Positions 29,701 to 40,756 are shown, counted from the stretch's first letter. The stretch: DNA of 64,000 nt from Vibrio sp. Hep-1b-8 (GCF_006124995.1 NZ_QEWN01000114.1:1-64000), one strand, 5' to 3'. Translations and numbers: made by a program. Notes: a model not told the origin generated them from the sequence alone.

Positions 29701-31542
29701 ATGCCTAAATATAGATCAGCAACCACCACTCATGGACGCAATATGGCGGGTGCACGCGCTTTATGGCGTGCGACCGGTGTTAAAGATGAAGACTTTGGTA
29801 AACCAATCATTGCGGTAGTGAACTCATTTACCCAATTTGTACCAGGTCATGTTCACCTGAAAGACATGGGGCAGTTAGTCGCTCGTGAAATTGAGAAAGC
29901 AGGCGGTATCGCTAAAGAGTTTAATACGATCGCGGTAGACGATGGCATCGCGATGGGTCACGGTGGCATGCTCTACTCGCTACCATCACGTGAACTGATT
30001 GCTGACTCAGTAGAATACATGGTCAATGCTCACTGTGCTGATGCCATGGTCTGTATCTCGAACTGTGACAAAATCACGCCGGGGATGCTAATGGCGTCAA
30101 TGCGCCTCAACATCCCGGTAATTTTCGTCTCTGGCGGCCCTATGGAAGCGGGTAAAACCAAGCTTTCTGATCAAATCATCAAACTAGACCTTGTTGATGC
30201 CATGATCCAAGGGGCTGACCCGAAAGTTTCTGACGAACAAAGCGAACAGATCGAGCGTTCAGCGTGTCCAACCTGTGGTTCATGTTCAGGTATGTTCACA
30301 GCTAACTCAATGAACTGTCTGACTGAAGCTCTAGGCTTATCTCAGCCGGGTAACGGTTCAATGCTGGCAACGCACGCAGACCGTGAGCAGCTATTCCTTA
30401 ACGCAGGTCGACGCATTGTTGAACTGACACGTCGTTACTACGAGCAAGATGACGAATCTGCACTACCACGCAACATTGCAACGTTTGACGCATTTGAAAA
30501 CGCGATGGCATTGGATATTGCGATGGGTGGTTCAACTAACACTATCCTGCACCTGCTAGCAGCAGCACAAGAGGGTGAAGTGGATTTTGATATGGAAGAT
30601 ATCGACCGCCTATCTCGTCAGGTACCGCATCTATGTAAAGTGGCGCCATCTACGCAGAAATACCACATGGAAGACGTGCACCGAGCTGGTGGTGTAATGG
30701 CTATCCTTGGTGAGCTTGACCGCGCAGGACTGCTACACAGCGACGCACATACCGTACTGGGTCTTTCTATGAAAGAGCAGTTAGCCAAATACGACATCAT
30801 GCAGACCGAAGATGAAGAGGTTCTAAAATTCTTCCGCGCGGGCCCTGCTGGCATTCGTACGACCAAAGCATTCTCACAAGATTGCCGTTGGGATCGCCTT
30901 GATGATGACCGCAAAGAAGGTTGTATCCGCACGAAAGAGAATGCCTTCAGCCAAGAGGGAGGCTTAGCCGTTCTTTCAGGCAACATCGCTCTCGATGGTT
31001 GTATCGTGAAAACAGCAGGGGTGGATGAAAGCATCCTTAAATTTACCGGTCCGGCTGTCGTTTTTGAAAGCCAAGAAGATGCCGTTGAAGGTATTCTGGG
31101 CGGCAAAGTGAAAGCTGGTGATGTGGTCATTATTCGCTACGAAGGCCCTAAAGGTGGCCCTGGTATGCAAGAGATGTTGTACCCAACGACTTACCTCAAA
31201 TCGATGGGTTTAGGTAAAGAGTGTGCCCTGCTGACTGACGGTCGATTCTCAGGCGGAACATCGGGCCTATCTATCGGTCACGCTTCTCCTGAAGCAGCTA
31301 ACGGTGGTGCTATCGGTCTGGTAAGAGAAGGTGATATGATCGCAATTGATATTCCTAACCGTTCAATCTCTCTTGAGGTTTCAGAACAGGAACTTGCTGA
31401 GCGCCGTGCAAAACAAGACGAACTTGGCTGGAAACCAGCTGATCGTCAACGTGAAGTATCATTTGCACTAAAAGCTTACGCGAGTATGGCTACCAGTGCT
31501 GACAAAGGTGCGGTACGAGATAAATCTAAGCTAGAGGGCTAG
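29701..31542 (+). CDS. ilvD: dihydroxy-acid dehydratase
   Basis: A 613-residue Fe-S enzyme that dehydrates dihydroxyisovalerate and dihydroxymethylvalerate. Cluster cysteines appear in [12 protein letters not shown] and [17 protein letters not shown]; the C-terminal swivel domain contains [21 protein letters not shown]. Start [17 protein letters not shown] after AAGGAAGTAAG. It is fourth in the operon and nearly contiguous with ilvA (three bases). Confidence 0.98.
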   Translation: MPKYRSATTTHGRNMAGARALWRATGVKDEDFGKPIIAVVNSFTQFVPGHVHLKDMGQLVAREIEKAGGIAKEFNTIAVDDGIAMGHGGMLYSLPSRELIADSVEYMVNAHCADAMVCISNCDKITPGMLMASMRLNIPVIFVSGGPMEAGKTKLSDQIIKLDLVDAMIQGADPKVSDEQSEQIERSACPTCGSCSGMFTANSMNCLTEALGLSQPGNGSMLATHADREQLFLNAGRRIVELTRRYYEQDDESALPRNIATFDAFENAMALDIAMGGSTNTILHLLAAAQEGEVDFDMEDIDRLSRQVPHLCKVAPSTQKYHMEDVHRAGGVMAILGELDRAGLLHSDAHTVLGLSMKEQLAKYDIMQTEDEEVLKFFRAGPAGIRTTKAFSQDCRWDRLDDDRKEGCIRTKENAFSQEGGLAVLSGNIALDGCIVKTAGVDESILKFTGPAVVFESQEDAVEGILGGKVKAGDVVIIRYEGPKGGPGMQEMLYPTTYLKSMGLGKECALLTDGRFSGGTSGLSIGHASPEAANGGAIGLVREGDMIAIDIPNRSISLEVSEQELAERRAKQDELGWKPADRQREVSFALKAYASMATSADKGAVRDKSKLEG

Positions 31543-31545
31543 CTT

Positions 31546-33075
31546 ATGACGCTTACGCAACAAACTGGCGCAGACTATCTGCGCCAGATCTTAAGAGCTC
31601 CAGTTTATGAAGTGGCGACCGTTACGCCACTTCAGGATATGCCCCGTCTTTCGGCTCGTATTGGCAATAACGTTCAAATTAAACGTGAAGACCGCCAACC
31701 CGTGCACTCGTTCAAACTGCGAGGTGCGTACAATATGGTCGCGAGTTTGAACGATGAACAGAAATCGGCAGGCGTGATCGCTGCGTCGGCAGGCAACCAT
31801 GCACAAGGCATGGCGCTATCGGGCACGAAACTAGGCATAAAGACTACCATTGTCATGCCTAAAACGACACCGGATATCAAGGTAGAAGCGGTACGCGGAT
31901 TTGGCGGCAATGTGGTTCTACATGGCAGCAACTTTGATGAAGCTAAAGCGGAAGCTGAACGTTTGTCTACTGAGCATGGTTACACCTTTGTTCCTCCATT
32001 TGATCACCCTTTGGTCATTGCTGGTCAGGGAACAATTGGAATGGAGATGCTGCAACAAAATGGTCATCTCGATTACATCTTTGTCCCTGTTGGTGGTGGT
32101 GGTCTTGCTGCGGGCGTTGCTGTTCTAGTCAAACAACTGATGCCTGAGATAAAAGTCATTGCTGTTGAGCCTGAAGATTCCTCTTGTCTGAAAGCCGCTC
32201 TAGACGCAGGAGAGCCTGTCGTTTTAGACCAAGTGAGTATGTTTGCTGACGGCGTAGCCGTAAAACGTATCGGAGAAGAGACATTCCGCCTTTGTCAAAA
32301 ATACATCGATGGACACATCTCGGTATCCAGCGATGAAATCTGCTCTGCGGTAAAAGATATCTTTGAAGATACCCGTGCGATTGCCGAACCTTCTGGTGCA
32401 CTGGCTCTGGCTGGACTAAAGAAATTTGCAGAAAAGAATGAACTCAAGGGTAAAAACCTTGGAACCGTTTTATCAGGCGCAAACACTAACTTCCACGGTC
32501 TGCGTTACGTCTCCGAGCGTTGCGAACTCGGTGAAAAACGTGAAGGCCTGTTAGCTGTCACGATTCCTGAACGCCAAGGGGCATTCTTCGAATTTTGTAA
32601 CTTAATTGGTGGCCGTGCTGTCACTGAGTTTAACTATCGTTACAATGATGATTCTTTAGCGAATATCTTTGTCGGTGTTCGTCTGCAGGGTGGTCAAGAA
32701 GAGTTAGAACATATCATCCATGATCTACGTAACGGCGGTTACCCAGTGGTTGATTTGTCAGATGACGAAATGGCAAAACTGCATATTCGCTACATGATTG
32801 GTGGAAAGCCATCTAAACCACTGAAAGAACGTCTCTATAGTTTTGAGTTTCCTGAGTACCCCGGCGCTCTTCTTAAATTTTTAAGTACCCTAGGGACACA
32901 CTGGAATATTAGCCTGTTCAACTACCGCAACCATGGTGCTGACTATGGTCGAGTACTGTGTGGCTTTGAATTGGATGAGTCAGATCTCTCTCAATTCTCA
33001 GCTCATCTGCGTGAGTTGGGTTATCAATGCAAAGACGAAACCGACAACCCGTCGTATAAGTTCTTCCTTTCCTAG
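31546..33075 (+). CDS. ilvA: threonine ammonia-lyase, biosynthetic
   Basis: A 509-residue PLP enzyme converting threonine to 2-oxobutyrate, the first step to isoleucine. The catalytic domain (about 1-320) has the PLP Lys in HSFKLRGAYN, SAGNHAQGMA and the glycine loop VGGGGLAAGV. The C-terminal ACT-like regulatory pair (about 325-509) should mediate isoleucine inhibition, which marks it as the biosynthetic form. Start after GAGGGCTAGCTT. It closes the ilvGMEDA operon; ilvC is not nearby. Confidence 0.97.
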   Translation: MTLTQQTGADYLRQILRAPVYEVATVTPLQDMPRLSARIGNNVQIKREDRQPVHSFKLRGAYNMVASLNDEQKSAGVIAASAGNHAQGMALSGTKLGIKTTIVMPKTTPDIKVEAVRGFGGNVVLHGSNFDEAKAEAERLSTEHGYTFVPPFDHPLVIAGQGTIGMEMLQQNGHLDYIFVPVGGGGLAAGVAVLVKQLMPEIKVIAVEPEDSSCLKAALDAGEPVVLDQVSMFADGVAVKRIGEETFRLCQKYIDGHISVSSDEICSAVKDIFEDTRAIAEPSGALALAGLKKFAEKNELKGKNLGTVLSGANTNFHGLRYVSERCELGEKREGLLAVTIPERQGAFFEFCNLIGGRAVTEFNYRYNDDSLANIFVGVRLQGGQEELEHIIHDLRNGGYPVVDLSDDEMAKLHIRYMIGGKPSKPLKERLYSFEFPEYPGALLKFLSTLGTHWNISLFNYRNHGADYGRVLCGFELDESDLSQFSAHLRELGYQCKDETDNPSYKFFLS

Positions 33076-33095
33076 TCAGGATACCCTCAATACTC

Positions 33096-33128
33096 AGCCT
33101 CTTGCTTTCAGTAAGAGGCTTTTTTATT
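33096..33128 (+). terminator. ilv operon terminator
   Basis: AGCCTCTT and AAGAGGCT pair around GCTTTCAGT, followed by T6ATTT. Confidence 0.9.
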
Positions 33129-33295
33129 TGGCTTTAGTGATTTTTCGCTCTGAACCGTGAGCACTAACCTGTCAGCTTATTGGACAGAATGCATGATACG
33201 CATAGATATAATGCTAAAGTTTCATTTTAGTCATGCCTTATTTAGGTCTACACTCAATTCTGTTTTTTAATTGCTGCCCGTGGTGGAGACGACAA

Positions 33296-34276
33296 ATGTT
33301 TAACGCACTGATCCTAAACCAAGAAGACAAACGCACTATTGCTTCCATCGAGCAAATCGATGAATCACAACTTCCTCAAGGTGAAGTCCTAATCGACGTC
33401 GATTACTCATCTCTCAACTACAAAGATGGTTTGGCTATCACTGGTAAAGGCAAAATTATCCGTAATTTTCCAATGGTGCCTGGTATTGATATGGCGGGAA
33501 CCGTTGTCAGCTCTGAAGACAACCGCTACCAAGCGGGTGACAAAGTTGTACTCACCGGCTGGGGTGTGGGTGAAAACCACTGGGGTGGCATGGCTCAGCG
33601 TGCTCGTTTACAAGCAGACTGGCTAGTCCCACTACCAAAAGGTATCGACAGTAAAAAAGCCATGATGGTAGGAACCGCAGGTTTTACTGGCATGTTGTGT
33701 GTGCAAGCTCTGCTTGATGCTGGCATCACACCAGAGTCCGGTGAAGTACTTGTAACAGGTGCGAGTGGCGGGGTTGGCTCGGTTGCCGTATCGCTGCTGG
33801 CAGCTTTGGGCTATCAAGTCACAGCTGTCACCGGACGTGTCGAACAAAATGGTCCACTACTAGAGAAACTTGGCGCTAGCCGAATCATTGATCGAGCGGA
33901 GTTTGAAGAACCTGCGCGTCCACTAGAAAAACAAGTTTGGGCGGGGGCGGTTGATACCGTAGGCAGTAAAGTGCTAGCGAAAGTTCTTGCACAAATGGAT
34001 TATAACGGCGCTGTAGCAGCATGTGGGCTTGCTGGCGGCTTTGACCTACCAACAACCGTCATGCCGTTTATTCTACGTAACGTACGTCTACAAGGCGTTG
34101 ACTCGGTGATGTGCCCAACCGAAAAACGTATTGCGGCATGGGAGAGACTGGTTGAGCTCCTTCCAGATAGCTACTTTGAACAAGCATGTACAGAGATTGA
34201 GCTTCAAGATGCGCCAAAATACGCTGAAGATATCACCAATGGTCAAGTAACAGGTCGAGTGGTGATCAAACTTTAG
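33296..34276 (+). CDS. acuI: acrylyl-CoA reductase family protein (AcuI/YhdH)
   Basis: A 326-residue zinc-less medium-chain dehydrogenase/reductase of the YhdH/AcuI type, which reduces acrylyl-CoA to propionyl-CoA with NADPH. Family blocks are SSLNYKDGLA, FPMVPGIDMAGTV, the nucleotide-binding VTGASGGVGSVA and GLAGGFDLPTTVMPFILR. ATG 33296 is behind GGTGGAGA; 21 upstream in-frame codons are not conserved. In marine bacteria AcuI detoxifies acrylate from DMSP, but YhdH is also present where DMSP is not used. It is a single-gene unit. Confidence 0.92.
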   Translation: MFNALILNQEDKRTIASIEQIDESQLPQGEVLIDVDYSSLNYKDGLAITGKGKIIRNFPMVPGIDMAGTVVSSEDNRYQAGDKVVLTGWGVGENHWGGMAQRARLQADWLVPLPKGIDSKKAMMVGTAGFTGMLCVQALLDAGITPESGEVLVTGASGGVGSVAVSLLAALGYQVTAVTGRVEQNGPLLEKLGASRIIDRAEFEEPARPLEKQVWAGAVDTVGSKVLAKVLAQMDYNGAVAACGLAGGFDLPTTVMPFILRNVRLQGVDSVMCPTEKRIAAWERLVELLPDSYFEQACTEIELQDAPKYAEDITNGQVTGRVVIKL

Positions 34277-34290
34277 CGACAGCTAAACTC

Positions 34291-34322
34291 AAAGAGCCAG
34301 CACCTGTAATGCTGGCTCTTAT
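34291..34322. terminator. terminator between acuI and LysR gene
   Basis: AAGAGCCAGC and GCTGGCTCTT are exact 10-base arms around CACCTGTAAT-like loop bases. It serves the convergent acuI and LysR-type genes. Confidence 0.85.
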
Positions 34323-34335
34323 TGATTCTGCCTGT

Positions 34336-35277
34336 CTAGTCTAACCCAATATCTTCTATTCGCTTGGCAATTAAACGACTACATTCTTCTTTAACTATCC
34401 CACGCAGCCACTCCTGAGAAGGTGAATGTTCACAGCGGGGATGCCAAATCATTGAATAATCAAAGGGCGTAAACTGAAATGGCAACGGCTTGATGAGCAA
34501 GTCATAACGTTCAGCAACTAAGTACGCCAAATCAGCAGGCACGGTAATAATGATTGGCATGGTACCCACAATCGCCAATGCCGCCTCAAGATGATATGCC
34601 CTTAACACCATTTTCCGCTCAGGTTGATCAATCAAAGCCTGCTCAATCAGTGCCTTAACTCCATCACTTATCGCTATCATCGCATGCGGATAGGTCAAAT
34701 AATCCGATAGGCTCATCTCTTTATCTGCTAAAGGATGCTGTTTTGAGAGCAAGCAAAGCACACCTACCCGACCAAGAATTTCACTGCGTAGTGGTTCGAC
34801 TGGGCCAATAGGTCGGCAGATGGCTAAGTCTGCCCCTTGATAAGTCAGTTGATCAGCGAGTCTGTCATGTTGCAAAGGTAGGAAGTTAAACGAAACATTC
34901 GGCGCTTCCTGATAGATTCGCGGTAGAGCAAAGGGCAGTATGGTTTGCATCGCGTAATCTGTGGTCGCTATATTGAACGTCTGATCGCAGCTCCTTGGCT
35001 CAAACTCTAATGGTGACAACAACTGACGAAGAGATTCGAGAGGTTCACCCAAAGCCTGATCGATTTCCAGCGCTTTTTGCGTTGGAATCAAGTGCTGACC
35101 TTGCCGAGTAAACAGTGGATCGGAGAGCATTTCACGTAAACGCCCAAGCACTCGACTCATAGCCGATTGACTGAGATTGAGGCGGTTTGCCGCTTTGCTG
35201 ACGCTGCATTCCTCGATAAGAACACGAAGAGCCACCAACAAGCTAAGGTCACGACGATAAATGTCTTCTAATTCCAC
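34336..35277 (-). CDS. LysR-family transcriptional regulator
   Basis: A 313-residue regulator with an N-terminal winged helix-turn-helix (SVSKAANRLNLSQSAMSRVLGRLREMLSDPLFTR, about residues 25-60, shown by its core AANRLNLSQSAMSRVL) and a periplasmic-binding-like effector domain (about 95-300). The start is GTG 35277, fixed by an upstream in-frame stop. It faces acuI tail to tail, so acuI is not an obvious divergent target. The effector is unknown. Confidence 0.92.
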   Translation of the reverse strand: MELEDIYRRDLSLLVALRVLIEECSVSKAANRLNLSQSAMSRVLGRLREMLSDPLFTRQGQHLIPTQKALEIDQALGEPLESLRQLLSPLEFEPRSCDQTFNIATTDYAMQTILPFALPRIYQEAPNVSFNFLPLQHDRLADQLTYQGADLAICRPIGPVEPLRSEILGRVGVLCLLSKQHPLADKEMSLSDYLTYPHAMIAISDGVKALIEQALIDQPERKMVLRAYHLEAALAIVGTMPIIITVPADLAYLVAERYDLLIKPLPFQFTPFDYSMIWHPRCEHSPSQEWLRGIVKEECSRLIAKRIEDIGLD

Positions 35278-35431
35278 GTTTAACCATCATTTTTTGAAAA
35301 GGTGTCTGCAATTGTACCTTTTTCAGGCAAAAAAAATCCCGCTTTTCAGCGGGGAAGCCCAAGAAAACTGGGGATAGTGTCGGAATGTAGTTGAGCGTAG
35401 TGACAGAAATGAATGACGGTTGGAAGCGCAA

Positions 35432-35623
35432 TCATCCATTCTCTTGCTCTTCAGATGCACTCGGCCAGCGATGCATCTCGAGCCAGATCCCTACAACCGT
35501 CGCACCCATGCCGAGTAGCGGCATAAACGAAGACGATTCTGCTGGTGAACGTAAAACAAGAGCGCAGAAAGAGATAAAGCACAACACTGAATAGATTGTT
35601 AACCGATATAATGCTGTCAACAT
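35432..35623 (-). CDS. small membrane protein, 63 residues
   Basis: ATG 35623 has a good AGGGAGC site seven bases upstream. It has two hydrophobic segments (about residues 5-25 and 33-50) and an acidic tail ending SEEQENG. I know no function. It is divergent from tusA, with about 134 bases between the start codons. The good ribosome site and membrane profile support a real gene, though the family was not checked. Confidence 0.65.
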   Translation of the reverse strand: MLTALYRLTIYSVLCFISFCALVLRSPAESSSFMPLLGMGATVVGIWLEMHRWPSASEEQENG

Positions 35624-35757
35624 AATAGCTCCCTTGTTTAAATGTTACCAACTTGTTAACCAAGTTAAAACAAAATGACCCGTTTGCCAAGGGGTTATTG
35701 AATATTTTTTCTTCACTAGTATTATCTAGGCCAAATTAAGTAACCAAAGATACGACC

Positions 35758-36006
35758 ATGACATTCAATATCGAGCAGGCAAATCAAACATTAGAGGCAG
35801 AAGGACTACGCTGCCCAGAGCCAGTGATGATGGTCAGGAAGACAATTCGAAACATGCAAGATGGTGAGGTTCTGCTTGTTAAAGCTGATGACCCATCAAC
35901 GACACGCGACATTCCTAGTTTTTGCCGCTTTATGGATCATCAGTTAATCGGCTCTCAGACAGAACAACTGCCATACCTATATTTAATTAAGAAAGGAATG
36001 GCATAG
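35758..36006 (+). CDS. tusA: sulfurtransferase TusA
   Basis: An 82-residue sulphur carrier that takes persulphide sulphur from IscS and passes it to TusBCD for 2-thiouridine synthesis at tRNA U34. The signature [16 protein letters not shown] holds the reactive Cys (about residue 19) in the conserved CPxP motif. The length is exactly that of the family. Start ATG 35758. It is followed by a very strong terminator, so it is transcribed alone. Confidence 0.97.
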   Translation: MTFNIEQANQTLEAEGLRCPEPVMMVRKTIRNMQDGEVLLVKADDPSTTRDIPSFCRFMDHQLIGSQTEQLPYLYLIKKGMA

Positions 36007-36024
36007 AGGCCATTAGCAAGAGAT

Positions 36025-36057
36025 GAAAAAACGGCTGCCCTAGGGCAGCCGTTACTT
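36025..36057. terminator. terminator after tusA
   Basis: ACGGCTGCCC and GGGCAGCCGT are exact 10-base arms with loop TA, with A6 before and TACTTTATT after. It serves tusA and the convergent membrane-protein gene. Confidence 0.88.
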
Positions 36058-36317
36058 TATTCGTCGTATTCTATGGTGTGAATTTCAGCCTGAAGTTTAT
36101 TGATCTGCTTTCTCATGGCACGCATCTCTTCATGCATCGGTATTATGTGAGCGACTCGAATCCAAGCCTCAACCGTCAAGCCAGTCAAAATGAACGTACC
36201 CGCAACAATGGGCAACCACATGTCCGTTAGCACCATAGCCAGCAAACACAACACAAGGCCAAAGGTGAACAAGTAACTCTGACTTCTAGGGGTGATCCCC
36301 GTATAACGTGTAAGCAT
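36057..36317 (-). CDS. hypothetical membrane protein with coiled-coil tail, 86 residues
   Basis: Starts ATG 36317. It has two transmembrane segments (about 15-33 and 35-55) and a C-terminal charged helix (MHEEMRAMRKQINKLQAEI) likely to form a coiled coil in the cytoplasm. No family is recognised. It lies between the tusA terminator and mneA, with its own promoter region of about 160 bases upstream. Confidence 0.72.
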   Translation of the reverse strand: MLTRYTGITPRSQSYLFTFGLVLCLLAMVLTDMWLPIVAGTFILTGLTVEAWIRVAHIIPMHEEMRAMRKQINKLQAEIHTIEYDE

Positions 36318-36475
36318 CGTATCGCCCTCTCGCTATCAATCACACGGTTAAATTACCATGACAAACATGACACTAATATGTCAGCGATCACGTCTACGAA
36401 CGATTTCAATCCATACTTTGAACTGACGCATTTTAAAGGCTAGCTATTGATATTTAACACCATATCCTTAGCAAA

Positions 36476-37033
36476 CTACGAGTAAATTGCAGCACCAGTC
36501 GCTAAGGCGATGAATAGCAAAGCGGTCACTTTTCGGATCAAATCCAGTGGCATTTTGTCTGCTGACAGCTTACCTATCAGTACCACGGGCACATTGGCCA
36601 AAAGCATACCGATTGTGGTGCCAAGAACAACCAAACTCAGAGCATCCGCATATTGCGCACCTAAAATTGAGGTTGCGATTTGCGTTTTGTCTCCGATCTC
36701 AGCGACAAAAAATGCAATAAAGCTGGCGATGAAAGGTCCTCGATTCGAAATCTGTTCATCGTCATCAAGTTTGTCTGGTATCAGTACCCAGGCAGCCATA
36801 GCGACGAAACTGACCACCAGCACCCATTTTAAAACTTGCGGTGAAAGATAATCAGCAACGACAACACCTAGCCATGCTGCTAACGCGTGGTTGGCAATAG
36901 TGGCAAGAGAAATGGCTGCGATAATAGGTATAGGTTTACGGTATCGACTCGCTAACAGGAGTGACAATAATTGAGTCTTATCACCGATTTCCGCCAGTGC
37001 GACGGTGGTAATAGAAATAGCTAAAACGCTCAA
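36476..37033 (-). CDS. mneA: manganese exporter MneA (TMEM165/GDT1 family)
   Basis: A 185-residue six-segment membrane protein of the UPF0016/GDT1 family. Both signature motifs are present: ALAEIGDKTQLLSL (about 12-25) and FVAEIGDKTQIATS (about 107-120), each with the metal-binding Glu-x-Gly-Asp. V. cholerae MneA, of the same family, exports Mn2+. I use TTG 37033, giving MSVLAISITT after AAAAGAG; the frame is open to 37090. The upstream RNA leader matches a manganese riboswitch, which strongly supports the function. Confidence 0.92.
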   Translation of the reverse strand: MSVLAISITTVALAEIGDKTQLLSLLLASRYRKPIPIIAAISLATIANHALAAWLGVVVADYLSPQVLKWVLVVSFVAMAAWVLIPDKLDDDEQISNRGPFIASFIAFFVAEIGDKTQIATSILGAQYADALSLVVLGTTIGMLLANVPVVLIGKLSADKMPLDLIRKVTALLFIALATGAAIYS

Positions 37034-37139
37034 GACATGCTCTTTTGAGGTAGGGATTATTTTTAACCAAAGACAAACCTCATGCCCCACCCCGGTTCAT
37101 GATGATTTGTCTAAGGTCTTGCTAAACACGAGTGACGTT

Positions 37140-37262
37140 TTTGATTGTTATCTGTCACTACTCGTCTCGAACGCCATGATGATTTTGCATCAATTATGTT
37201 GACGAACGAACCTATTATCCCAGTGTTGATAAATAGGTAAGCTACTCCCCAAAGACTGCGGA
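37140..37262 (-). ncRNA. yybP-ykoY manganese riboswitch
   Basis: On the minus strand TTTGGGGAGTAGC (revcomp of about 37241-37253) and CGTCAACATA (about 37197-37206) are the two conserved loops of the yybP-ykoY Mn2+ aptamer, in the right order and spacing. Downstream, ACGAGTAGTGAC and GTCACTCGT (about 37130-37165) can pair as part of an expression platform. The leader ends at mneA. Exact ends are estimated. High Mn2+ would be expected to switch the exporter on. Confidence 0.82.
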
Positions 37263-37474
37263 ATTCTATCGCTCCCCTTAGCGATTCTCAAGTAGGAAAC
37301 TACAAATAAACTCCCTTTTAGGAAAATTTGGTTAGATAAGGCAGAAAAATTCTATTAAAGGGGATTTTTGCCTATGAATTAGTCAAGATTACCTCTACTC
37401 CCATGCCTAATATCTGGGTATACTTGATTGTTATTTTTTTATCAATTTTAGACACAAGAATCGCGCGAATTACT

Positions 37475-38398
37475 ATGCAAAAATACGATATCAAAACCTT
37501 CCAGGGAATGATCCTCGCGCTGCAGGATTACTGGGCACAAAATGGCTGCACAATCGTTCAGCCTCTAGATATGGAAGTAGGTGCAGGCACCTCTCACCCA
37601 ATGACATGTCTACGTGCACTTGGCCCAGAGCCAATGTCGACAGCTTACGTTCAACCTTCACGTCGTCCAACCGATGGCCGTTATGGTGAAAACCCGAACC
37701 GTCTGCAGCACTACTATCAGTTCCAAGTAGCTCTAAAACCATCTCCGGATAACATTCAGGAGTTGTACCTAGGCTCGCTTGAAGTTCTTGGTATCGACCC
37801 GCTAGTTCACGACATCCGCTTCGTAGAAGATAACTGGGAAAACCCAACACTAGGTGCATGGGGTCTTGGTTGGGAAGTATGGCTAAACGGCATGGAAGTG
37901 ACTCAGTTTACTTACTTCCAGCAAGTGGGCGGCCTTGAGTGTAAACCAGTGACTGGCGAAATCACTTACGGTATCGAACGTCTAGCGATGTACATTCAAG
38001 AAGTGGACTCCGTTTACGATCTAGTGTGGAACGTCGCTCCAGACGGTAGCAAAGTCACTTACGGTGATATCTTCCACCAAAACGAAGTTGAGCAATCAAC
38101 GTACAACTTTGAGCACGCAGACGTAGATTTCCTATTTAGCTTCTTCGATCAGTGTGAAAAAGAGTCTAAGCAACTACTAGAGCTTGAGAAACCTCTTCCT
38201 CTACCTGCTTACGAGCGCATCCTGAAAGCGGCACACGCCTTCAACCTACTTGATGCACGTAAAGCAATCTCTGTAACAGAGCGTCAACGTTACATCCTTC
38301 GTATCCGCAACCTAACTAAGTCTGTTGCAGAAGCCTACTACGCATCTCGCGAAGCGCTTGGCTTCCCTATGTGTAAAAAAGAAGGTGAGGAGAAGTAA
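37475..38398 (+). CDS. glyQ: glycine-tRNA ligase alpha subunit
   Basis: A 307-residue class II catalytic alpha subunit that, with GlyS, charges tRNA-Gly as an alpha2beta2 enzyme. Characteristic blocks are [16 protein letters not shown] at the start, [13 protein letters not shown] and [20 protein letters not shown] (motif 2). ATG 37475 is the conserved start; 24 extra in-frame codons from 37403 are rejected. The glyS start is two bases beyond the stop. Confidence 0.97.
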   Translation: MQKYDIKTFQGMILALQDYWAQNGCTIVQPLDMEVGAGTSHPMTCLRALGPEPMSTAYVQPSRRPTDGRYGENPNRLQHYYQFQVALKPSPDNIQELYLGSLEVLGIDPLVHDIRFVEDNWENPTLGAWGLGWEVWLNGMEVTQFTYFQQVGGLECKPVTGEITYGIERLAMYIQEVDSVYDLVWNVAPDGSKVTYGDIFHQNEVEQSTYNFEHADVDFLFSFFDQCEKESKQLLELEKPLPLPAYERILKAAHAFNLLDARKAISVTERQRYILRIRNLTKSVAEAYYASREALGFPMCKKEGEEK

Positions 38399-38400
38399 TC

Positions 38401-40467
38401 ATGGCTAAAGAATTTCTAATTGAACTGGGTACAGAAGAGCTACCACCAACGCAACTTCGTACATTAGCAGAAGCGTTCGCAGCAAATTTCGAAGCTGAGC
38501 TAAAAGGTGCAGACGTTGAACACCAAGGAGTGAAATGGTATGCCGCTCCTCGTCGTTTAGCTCTTAAAGTGTCAGCACTGGCTGAAGGTCAAGCAGACAA
38601 AGTCGTTGAAAAGCGTGGTCCTGCTGTTGCTGCTGCTTTCGATGCTGAAGGTAACGCAACCAAAGCAGCACAAGGCTGGGCTCGCGGCTGTGGTATCACA
38701 GTTGACCAAGCTGAGCGCATGGTCACGGACAAGGGTGAATGGCTACTGTTCAAACAAGAAGTAAAAGGCCAAGCAACCTCAGAAATCGTTGTGGAACTTG
38801 CTGCTAAAGCTCTTGCTGATCTACCAATCGCAAAACCAATGCGTTGGGGCGATAAAGCAACACAATTTATCCGTCCAGTGAAAACGCTAACCATGCTTAT
38901 GGATTCGGATCTGATCGAAGGTGAAATCCTTGGAGTTGCGTCAAGCCGCACTATCCGTGGTCACCGCTTCATGGGTGAACAAGAGTTCACTATCGACTCT
39001 GCAGAGCAATACCCAGCGATTCTAGAAGAACGCGGTAAAGTAATGGCAGATTACGAAGCACGTAAGGCGATCATTCTCGCTGACGCACAAAAAGCAGCGG
39101 CCGCCGTTGGTGGTATTGCCGATCTAGAAGACGACTTAGTAGAAGAAGTGACTTCTCTTGTTGAGTGGCCTGTTGTACTTACGGCAAAGTTTGAAGAAAA
39201 GTTCCTAAAAGTGCCTTCTGAAGCTTTGGTTTACACCATGAAAGGTGACCAAAAGTACTTCCCTGTATACGATGAAAACAAGCAGTTGCTACCAAACTTC
39301 ATCTTTGTATCGAATATCGAATCAAAAGAGCCACGCTACGTAATCGAAGGTAACGAGAAGGTTGTACGTCCACGTCTAGCGGATGCAGAATTCTTCTTTA
39401 ACACTGACCGCAAGCGTCCTCTTATCGATCGTCTTCCTGAGCTAGAACAAGCTATCTTCCAAAAGCAACTTGGTACGATCAAAGACAAAACTGACCGTAT
39501 TACCGCTCTTGCTGGCTACATCGCTAAGCAGATCGACGCTGATGTTGAAAAAGCAACTCGCGCAGGTTTATTGGCGAAGTGTGACCTAATGACTTCAATG
39601 GTATTCGAATTTACCGATACTCAAGGGGTTATGGGCATGCATTACGCCAAGCATGACGGTGAAGACGAACAAGTTGCACTGGCGCTGTACGAGCAATACA
39701 TGCCTCGTTTTGCTGGTGACGAGCTACCAAGCACAGGTATCTCTTCAGCAGTCGCTATGGCGGACAAGCTAGACACTATCGTCGGTATCTTTGGTATTGG
39801 CCAAGCACCTAAAGGCTCAGACCCATTTGCACTTCGCCGCGCTTCTCTAGGTGTACTACGTATCATCGTTGAAAACGGCTACAACCTAGACCTCATTGAT
39901 CTTATCCGCGAAGCAAAAATCCAGTTTGGTAACAAGCTGACCAATGACAACGTTGAGCAAGATGTTATCGAGTTCATGTTGGGTCGTTTCCGCGCTTGGT
40001 ATCAAGATGCAGGCTTTAGCGTAGATATCATCCAAGCAGTACTAGCGCGTCGTCCAACCAAACCAGCAGACTTTGACCAACGTGTTAAAGCGGTATCTCA
40101 CTTCCGTGAATTGGAAGCGGCAGAAGCACTGGCAGCAGCGAATAAACGTGTCGGTAACATCCTTGCTAAATTCGATGGTGAACTGGCAGCAGAGATAGAT
40201 CTAGCTCTTCTCCAAGAAGACGCAGAAAAATCACTAGCTGAAAGCGTAGAAGTGATGACTGAAGCTCTTGAACCAGCATTTGCGACAGGTAACTACCAAG
40301 AAGCATTAAGCAAGCTTGCAGACCTACGTGAACCTGTCGATGCGTTCTTCGATAACGTAATGGTTATGGCGGATGATGAAGCGCTTAAGACAAACCGTCT
40401 AACGCTACTGAACAATCTACGTAACCTATTCTTGCAAATTGCTGATATCTCACTACTACAGAAGTAA
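38401..40467 (+). CDS. glyS: glycine-tRNA ligase beta subunit
   Basis: A 688-residue beta subunit that binds tRNA-Gly. It begins [16 protein letters not shown], has the central [21 protein letters not shown] region (quoted in part as [16 protein letters not shown]), an HD-like domain and a C-terminal DALR anticodon-binding domain (about 580-688). Start ATG 38401 follows GGTGAGGAG in the end of glyQ. The two genes are one operon, ended by a terminator at 40506. Confidence 0.97.
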   Translation: MAKEFLIELGTEELPPTQLRTLAEAFAANFEAELKGADVEHQGVKWYAAPRRLALKVSALAEGQADKVVEKRGPAVAAAFDAEGNATKAAQGWARGCGITVDQAERMVTDKGEWLLFKQEVKGQATSEIVVELAAKALADLPIAKPMRWGDKATQFIRPVKTLTMLMDSDLIEGEILGVASSRTIRGHRFMGEQEFTIDSAEQYPAILEERGKVMADYEARKAIILADAQKAAAAVGGIADLEDDLVEEVTSLVEWPVVLTAKFEEKFLKVPSEALVYTMKGDQKYFPVYDENKQLLPNFIFVSNIESKEPRYVIEGNEKVVRPRLADAEFFFNTDRKRPLIDRLPELEQAIFQKQLGTIKDKTDRITALAGYIAKQIDADVEKATRAGLLAKCDLMTSMVFEFTDTQGVMGMHYAKHDGEDEQVALALYEQYMPRFAGDELPSTGISSAVAMADKLDTIVGIFGIGQAPKGSDPFALRRASLGVLRIIVENGYNLDLIDLIREAKIQFGNKLTNDNVEQDVIEFMLGRFRAWYQDAGFSVDIIQAVLARRPTKPADFDQRVKAVSHFRELEAAEALAAANKRVGNILAKFDGELAAEIDLALLQEDAEKSLAESVEVMTEALEPAFATGNYQEALSKLADLREPVDAFFDNVMVMADDEALKTNRLTLLNNLRNLFLQIADISLLQK

Positions 40468-40505
40468 GCATTAATCGTAAGAATCGACTGAAATCACCAA
40501 GAGTA

Positions 40506-40529
40506 AGGGAAGCAAATGCTTCCCTTTTT
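40506..40529 (+). terminator. glyQS terminator
   Basis: AAGGGAAGC and GCTTCCCTT pair around AAAT, followed by T5C. Confidence 0.88.
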
Positions 40530-40756
40530 CTTTACCTTCCAGCGAACTCGCGACAGATTGCTCACGATAACACTCCAAACATCGATCCAATGAGACTGGA
40601 TTTGTGATCAGAAAGTAAATTATTTTCTGCCATGCTTAGATTGGCTCTTTGCGTTGTACTCACATTAAGGTATGTTCAAGGATTATTCGCTTTACTAGCT
40701 GTTTCTAGTAACTCATTACACTTAAAGCAATCACAATGAATTAGGTATAACTACAA

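Noticed and set aside
30618..31130. 170-residue antisense frame within ilvD
   Set aside because: It is a shadow of ilvD; no ribosome site, no family features, composition set by the sense codons.
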